Below are positions 60,241 through 64,000 of a stretch of 64,000 nt of DNA, piece by piece. The stretch is from Epiperipatus broadwayi (taxonomy: Eukaryota; Onychophora; Udeonychophora; Euonychophora; Peripatidae). The stretch's first letter is position 1, and every line of letters begins with the position of its first letter. Location: positions 1,676,001 through 1,740,000 of the forward strand of contig JAQFVV010000031.1 in the NCBI GenBank assembly GCA_028023455.1. Reading direction: 5' to 3'. The position numbers and the translations under genes are program-made. The notes below the pieces were generated by a model that was not told where the DNA came from, did not search any database, and worked only from the letters and a program-made list of their open reading frames with translations.

Positions 60241-60354
60241 TGCTATGACTACCAATGTTATTACATTTTATTATATTAATAATTTTTTTTTTCAGAAACA
60301 ACAAACATGGCATCCGATTTCTACCAGATGGCTTGCTGCTTTATTGCTTTTTAT
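60241..60354. other. Array-flanking segment similar to 58.06-58.09 kb
   Basis: TTTTTCAGAAACAACAAACATGGC near 60288, followed by CAGATGGCTT, resembles TTTTCAGAGTAACTACAAACATGGC and GAGATGGCTT at 58049-58090. The two copies bracket the satellite and minisatellite arrays. Confidence 0.55.
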
Positions 60355-60533
60355 TGGTATGACGTATTGCCATGAAGACTTATTACTCTAATCTTTCAAT
60401 CTTTAACGTAACATCTCCATGTGATTTCTGAACACATTTTATCGATTAACATTGTCAGGAAATCACTAGGAGACGTTATCTTAAAGATCGGAAGATTTGA
60501 GTAGTACGTCTTTGTGGTAATACGTCATAGCAA
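60355..60533. mobile_element. MITE, same family as 28.43 kb
   Basis: The inverted ends are TTGGTATGACGTATTGCCATG and the inverse of TTGCTATGACGTATTACCAC. Inner arms ACTCTAATCTTTCAATCTTT and AAAGATCGGAAGATTTGAGT also pair, and GATTTCTGA/AGGAAATC lie near the loop. The total is about 179 bp, without coding capacity. Confidence 0.8.
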
Positions 60534-61020
60534 GAAAAGTACTAAAGTACTATTTAAAGTTTTCAGAAGTTGGTGCTATTATTTAATTAATAAAAAAACA
60601 TTTCTAAGAAAACAGATTTTTGCTCTGTTTTTTGAAAATAACATTGTGCAATAATGGCCTTTTATTTTACTCTTCCAGACTTGCAGGCATCCACTATAAT
60701 AAGAATAACAAATTTGTTTTTTTATTATTACTATTAAAAACTAGATTACTCACCTTATGAAAAGTAAGGAAGGGGTTTTAAAAGAGATAGTGGAGCGGCT
60801 TGCGAATCTCGGGAAAATTATCGATATATAATTTACTATATGATAAAATATAATAATGAAAATAAAATACTGCTGCATAGACATGAAATTAAGAAATAAT
60901 AATTGATCAGGAGAGGTTTAATGTAGGAGAGATAATGCTAAGTTATATAGAGAGAACAAAGTACATTTGACTAACAAGGTAAGAATTTATAAATTGATTA
61001 GAGTATGTAAACAATTGTAT
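60534..61020. other. AT-rich DNA without recognised feature
   Basis: No supported feature. Confidence 0.45.
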
Positions 61021-61279
61021 TACAGTCAAATATCAGCCTTTCACACTAATTGTGCATACACTTTGTGAGTGTTAATAATAAATGAATACTTTCTCACCAA
61101 TACAAGATATAGTATTTATGCAGATTTGCTCACATATAAGCGTTTGAGTCATAGGAATAAGGGATTCCTTTTATTCCTGCATAAATACTATATCTTGTAT
61201 TGGTGAGAAAGTATTCATTTATTATTAACACTCACAAAGCGTATGCACAATTAGCGTGAAAGGCTGATATTTGACTGTA
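61021..61279. mobile_element. Tc1/mariner-type MITE with TA target duplication
   Basis: TA dinucleotides at 61021-61022 and 61278-61279 flank an inverted repeat starting CAGTCAAATATCAGCC. The arms are about 110 bp with only a few mismatches, across GTGAGTGTTAATAATAAATG and CTTTCTCACCAATACAAGAT. The loop is about 30 bp. The CAGT terminus and TA target fit Tc1/mariner-type MITEs. Confidence 0.8.
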
Positions 61280-62677
61280 AGGAAGCTTTACAAAATGTTT
61301 AAAGAAACAGATAGGTGAGATTTAAAATTATTCAAGGTAAATTTAAGAGTCTAGCAGCACTTGAAATTATTACCTCTGTACAAACTGGGCTGTACTTTTG
61401 GTGATATTCAGATTTACCTCGGAGAACTAGATCTAGTTTGATGAGCATAGTTACTCAGGCAGGTAATGAGTTCATTAGTCAACAACATGGCACATAGTTA
61501 CAGTTTATGAGTATCGGGATCCTTGGCATAGATTTCAGGGAAGGCCATCTCGAACTGTGAGGAAGGTGAAGTGGGTTTACTCATGACACATTGAAATTAA
61601 ACGAGCATGGATTAATTTGGCAACTGCTTTCATTGACTTTTTAAGTTCTTCTCCTGCTCAAAATTAGTCCATTTTATACTATGCCCTGGTATTTGTGGAA
61701 TACTTTCTTGATTGTTCATTGCTAATCATTCTCTAATCTAATTTTTAAAAAAGAATTTCTACATAAGCTATACCCATTGTGCTGGAAGATACCATTGTTA
61801 GATAAGTATTCAAACTGAAATTAATTTGATAACAAATGTTTATGACAAAAGTAAATCAATTAAGTTTAGTTTCTAATTTTAATTTTAGAGAAACTTTTAA
61901 TTAAAGTTATTTTAAAAGATTAAACAAGATTAAGTTTCTCACCTTTAATTATTTTTTTGACTAATTACAATTGCATCTTCCATATTGGATTTAAAAAGAA
62001 AAGTATAGTTTAATAGCAAAATAATTTGAAAGACAAAATTTTATAGATTGACATATAACAAACTTTTTCTAGTAAATATTTGCTCAGTAGGTTTGTCTCT
62101 ACAATATTTATATACATCTGAGCCGCAATTACTAAATAATTACAATAACTTTAAAAAAATAAAAAATACAGAAAATATATTTTTTGATATTATAAGTTTG
62201 TTACAATTAATCCTCCGTTACCTATTGCGTATACGTATTTCCTTTTTGAATACTATATTTATTAATTTTTTTTTTTTTGTGGGTGTGTTTAAATTCAGAT
62301 ATTTATGTATATATCTTCATTAAAAATTATTTTAGTTAATAATAATCAAGAAAAGAGACAAAAGAAATGTGTTAGTGGGCGGAATATATACGCAAAAATA
62401 GGGTTTGAATTTGGCTTGGTAGCGGAAGATTTGAGGTGGGCTGTGAAGCGCAATCTGAATCTCAGATTCCGCTTCAATATGTGTGTATGTATATACATGT
62501 GTGTGTATATGTATGCGTGTGTATATAAATGTCTAGGAAATGTTTTGATTAATAAATATAGAATGTAAAGAAGGGTAAGAAATGAATAACAATAATGTAA
62601 AATAAAGATATTATAAGATGTATATATTGTAAATTATATGTTCATGTATATTTATATTCATATGTTGTATTATGTTG
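61280..62677. other. Unassigned DNA; microsatellite near 62.5 kb
   Basis: 61290-61640 has more G and C than average but shows no frame. 62480-62530 is a TGTGTATG-type microsatellite. The frames at 62048-62568 have no domain. 62370-62677 may be the body of the family E element whose hammerhead follows, but there is no second copy in the window to define it. Confidence 0.4.
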
Positions 62678-62720
62678 TAGTTCTGAAGAAGATTGCTGGG
62701 GCAATCGAAACTGTTAACTA
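62678..62720 (+). ncRNA. Compact hammerhead ribozyme motif, family E
   Basis: Stem I TAGTT 62678-62682 pairs with AACTA 62716-62720. The core CTGAAGA is 62683-62689. Stem II GATTGC with loop TGGG and GCAATC has six perfect pairs. GAAA follows, then minimal stem III ACTGT, then T17 before the cleavage site. One extra A lies between the core and stem II. The CTGAAGAAG..CGAAAC string also resembles a motif found near PLE ends (from memory). It is a single copy, so the element's limits are unknown. Confidence 0.65.
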
Positions 62721-63578
62721 AAGGAAAGGATGGATAATAAAGCATTGTAAAAGTAACAAAGTGTTTTGTCAATTGATTATTATATGGTGTACATTTGAGA
62801 ATGCAATAGGAAATAGTGGTTAGATCAATAAAACATAAAATATTAAATATTATATCTTGACTATAAATAATTATTAATTAACTTTAAATATAAACAACTG
62901 GTCTCCATAATACAAAAAATCAATAACACACTTATATTAAATTGTAATTATAAAATTCAAATACTACCTGTATATTCTTTTACCCTGCTTCTTGTAAAAA
63001 CTTTCACTGAGCAAGATAATTCTAGTTATTATAGCAATTAAATAAATATGAAAAATATTATATATTTTTATAGTTTAAAATTAATTCAAAGTTTTTTAAA
63101 AAGTTCAAAATGTTTATTCTGGTATAATTTTTCAAAATATTTGAAAGTGATTAAGTCATTCAGTGTTTTAAATTGTAAAATTCTAATGGATGGGTTAAAT
63201 GAATTTCAATTCTTATAACAGAGTAATTAGTAATGAAGTGTGAGATTAAAAATATAATCCAATAATAGTGAGTTTAAAATATTCCAAAATCACACTACAT
63301 TCTTTTATTTCCTAGGTATGGTAAAAAATAAATAATCCTTTAAATTCATTAATATTAAATTACAATTATTCCAGAGAATGACAATCAGTTGTTTATTTTC
63401 TAAGTGTAAAAAATTGTTATTAATCTGCTAAGGAATGACATTCATAAATTATAACTTTTCTCTAAATATTCACGAAGATAAATCTATTAATTAAAAATTA
63501 TTTTAACAATATTTATTCAAGATAAAAGTGTTTTTTCAGAGAAAAATAAAATTCATTAGTTAAAATTCATTTTTAATG
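62721..63578. other. AT-rich DNA without recognised feature
   Basis: No supported feature. Confidence 0.45.
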
Positions 63579-63673
63579 ACAACTGTCAGTCGAGAGGTCA
63601 GCGACAGCTGCTTTACAAACAGTTGTCCCGGGTTAGTGGGTTCACGTCCCGGCTGATGCTATAACACATGAGG
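63579..63673 (+). mobile_element. tRNA-derived SINE
   Basis: It has an A box-like CAGTCGAGAGGT, an anticodon-like arm GCTGCTTTACAAACAGT, B box GGTTCACGTCC and the 3' end CGGCTGATGCTATAACACATGAGG. It aligns along its length with the SINE at 38.1 kb. An A-run follows directly. No clear target duplication was found. Confidence 0.7.
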
Positions 63674-64000
63674 AAAAAATGTTACTGTTGTAATAATTAT
63701 AACATCAAGCCAATAATAATAATAAGAAGAAGAAGAAGAAGAATTATAAGAATAGATAAGTGAATAACATGGTTTAAACAAAAGTAGCATTTCTGAACTA
63801 GTTTTTAACTTTTTTATTTAAATCCAAATTTAAAATTTCATTCCATTTAAAGTGCATTACAAGATGAGAAACATGGTTAGATATTTAGTTATCCATAAGG
63901 ACAGTTTCAAGATACATTTGCCATTAAGGCAAATATTTATCTGATTCTCTATTTCATTATCATTGTACTGCAAAATGTCAATATGGTTAATTTTAAATTT
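63674..64000. other. AT-rich DNA with (AAT)n/(AAG)n microsatellite
   Basis: AATAATAATAATAAG and repeated AAG lie at about 63712-63742. The rest is without a feature. Confidence 0.5.

Noticed and set aside
59282-60391. Open frames of 61-114 codons in the 58.9-60.4 kb region
   Set aside because: They are readings of a 31-bp minisatellite in different frames; the repeated peptides follow from the DNA period.
60285-60391. Possible splice acceptor (T-run, CAG) followed by an ATG
   Set aside because: The same motif occurs at 58.06 kb beside the repeat array and no coding frame of any length follows, so it is better explained as repeat border sequence.

Overview
This is a very AT-rich stretch of animal nuclear DNA, most likely from an invertebrate. 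It is dominated by transposable-element debris, hairpin (inverted-repeat) insertions, satellites and microsatellites. I find no intact host gene, no rRNA and no functional tRNA gene. The longest open frame (198 codons) lies inside a decayed LINE. The mix of RTE-like LINEs, Penelope-like elements (PLEs) with GIY-YIG endonuclease remnants, tRNA-derived SINEs, hAT and mariner-type MITEs and animal-type hammerhead ribozymes points to a metazoan. The species cannot be named from the sequence.

The notable content is a set of at least five sequence families, called A to E here, that carry hammerhead-ribozyme motifs. Family A is a 473-bp unit at 21.4-23.1 and 33.2-34.2 kb. Family B is at 5.2, 12.7-13.6 and 16.3-16.7 kb. 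Family C is a unit of about 454 bp at 20.0-20.6, 46.5-47.3 and 52.8-53.4 kb. Family D is at 16.9-17.4 and 33.1/34.3 kb. Family E is at 62.7 kb. The cores read CTGATGA or CTGAAGA, then a stem II hairpin, then GAAA, then a tiny self-complementary stem III, then stem I. Stem I shows an apparent compensatory change between families A and B. Several copies are tandem plus inverted units bounded by target-site duplications of 12-15 bp. A PLE fragment pair at 40.1-41.5 kb has the same signature (inverted arms, 14-bp duplication), which suggests PLE machinery mobilised the hammerhead units. The arrangement resembles animal retrozymes and PLE terminal repeats.

Layout. 0-0.6 kb: minus-strand RTE relic. 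0.6-9.6 kb: AT-rich DNA with short tandem and inverted repeats and one SINE. 9.6-10.1 kb: first PLE relic. 12.7-15.3 kb: family B hammerhead sequence joined to a LINE pseudogene. 16.3-24.4 kb: hammerhead elements of families B, D, C and A plus a hairpin insertion at 18.6 kb. 24.4-28.4 kb: featureless. 28.4-31.8 kb: nested terminal-inverted-repeat elements. 33.1-34.3 kb: family A inserted into family D. 35.4-37.9 kb: 400-bp direct repeats around a 1.65-kb insert. 38.1 kb: SINE with a 14-bp duplication. 40.1-41.5 kb: inverted PLE pair. 42.7-46.2 kb: two RTE relics. 46.5-47.3 kb: family C. 48.7-49.0 kb: hAT MITE with a perfect 8-bp duplication. 52.8-55.4 kb: family C hairpin and two MITEs. 57.8-60.2 kb: three adjoining tandem arrays (about 240, 110 and 31 bp periods). 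60.4-61.3 kb: two MITEs. 62.7 kb: compact family E hammerhead. 63.6 kb: SINE.

Nothing here works as an operon or gene cluster. The functional logic is parasitic. PLE and RTE/LINE relics are the remains of autonomous copying machinery, while the hammerhead units, SINEs and MITEs are non-autonomous passengers.
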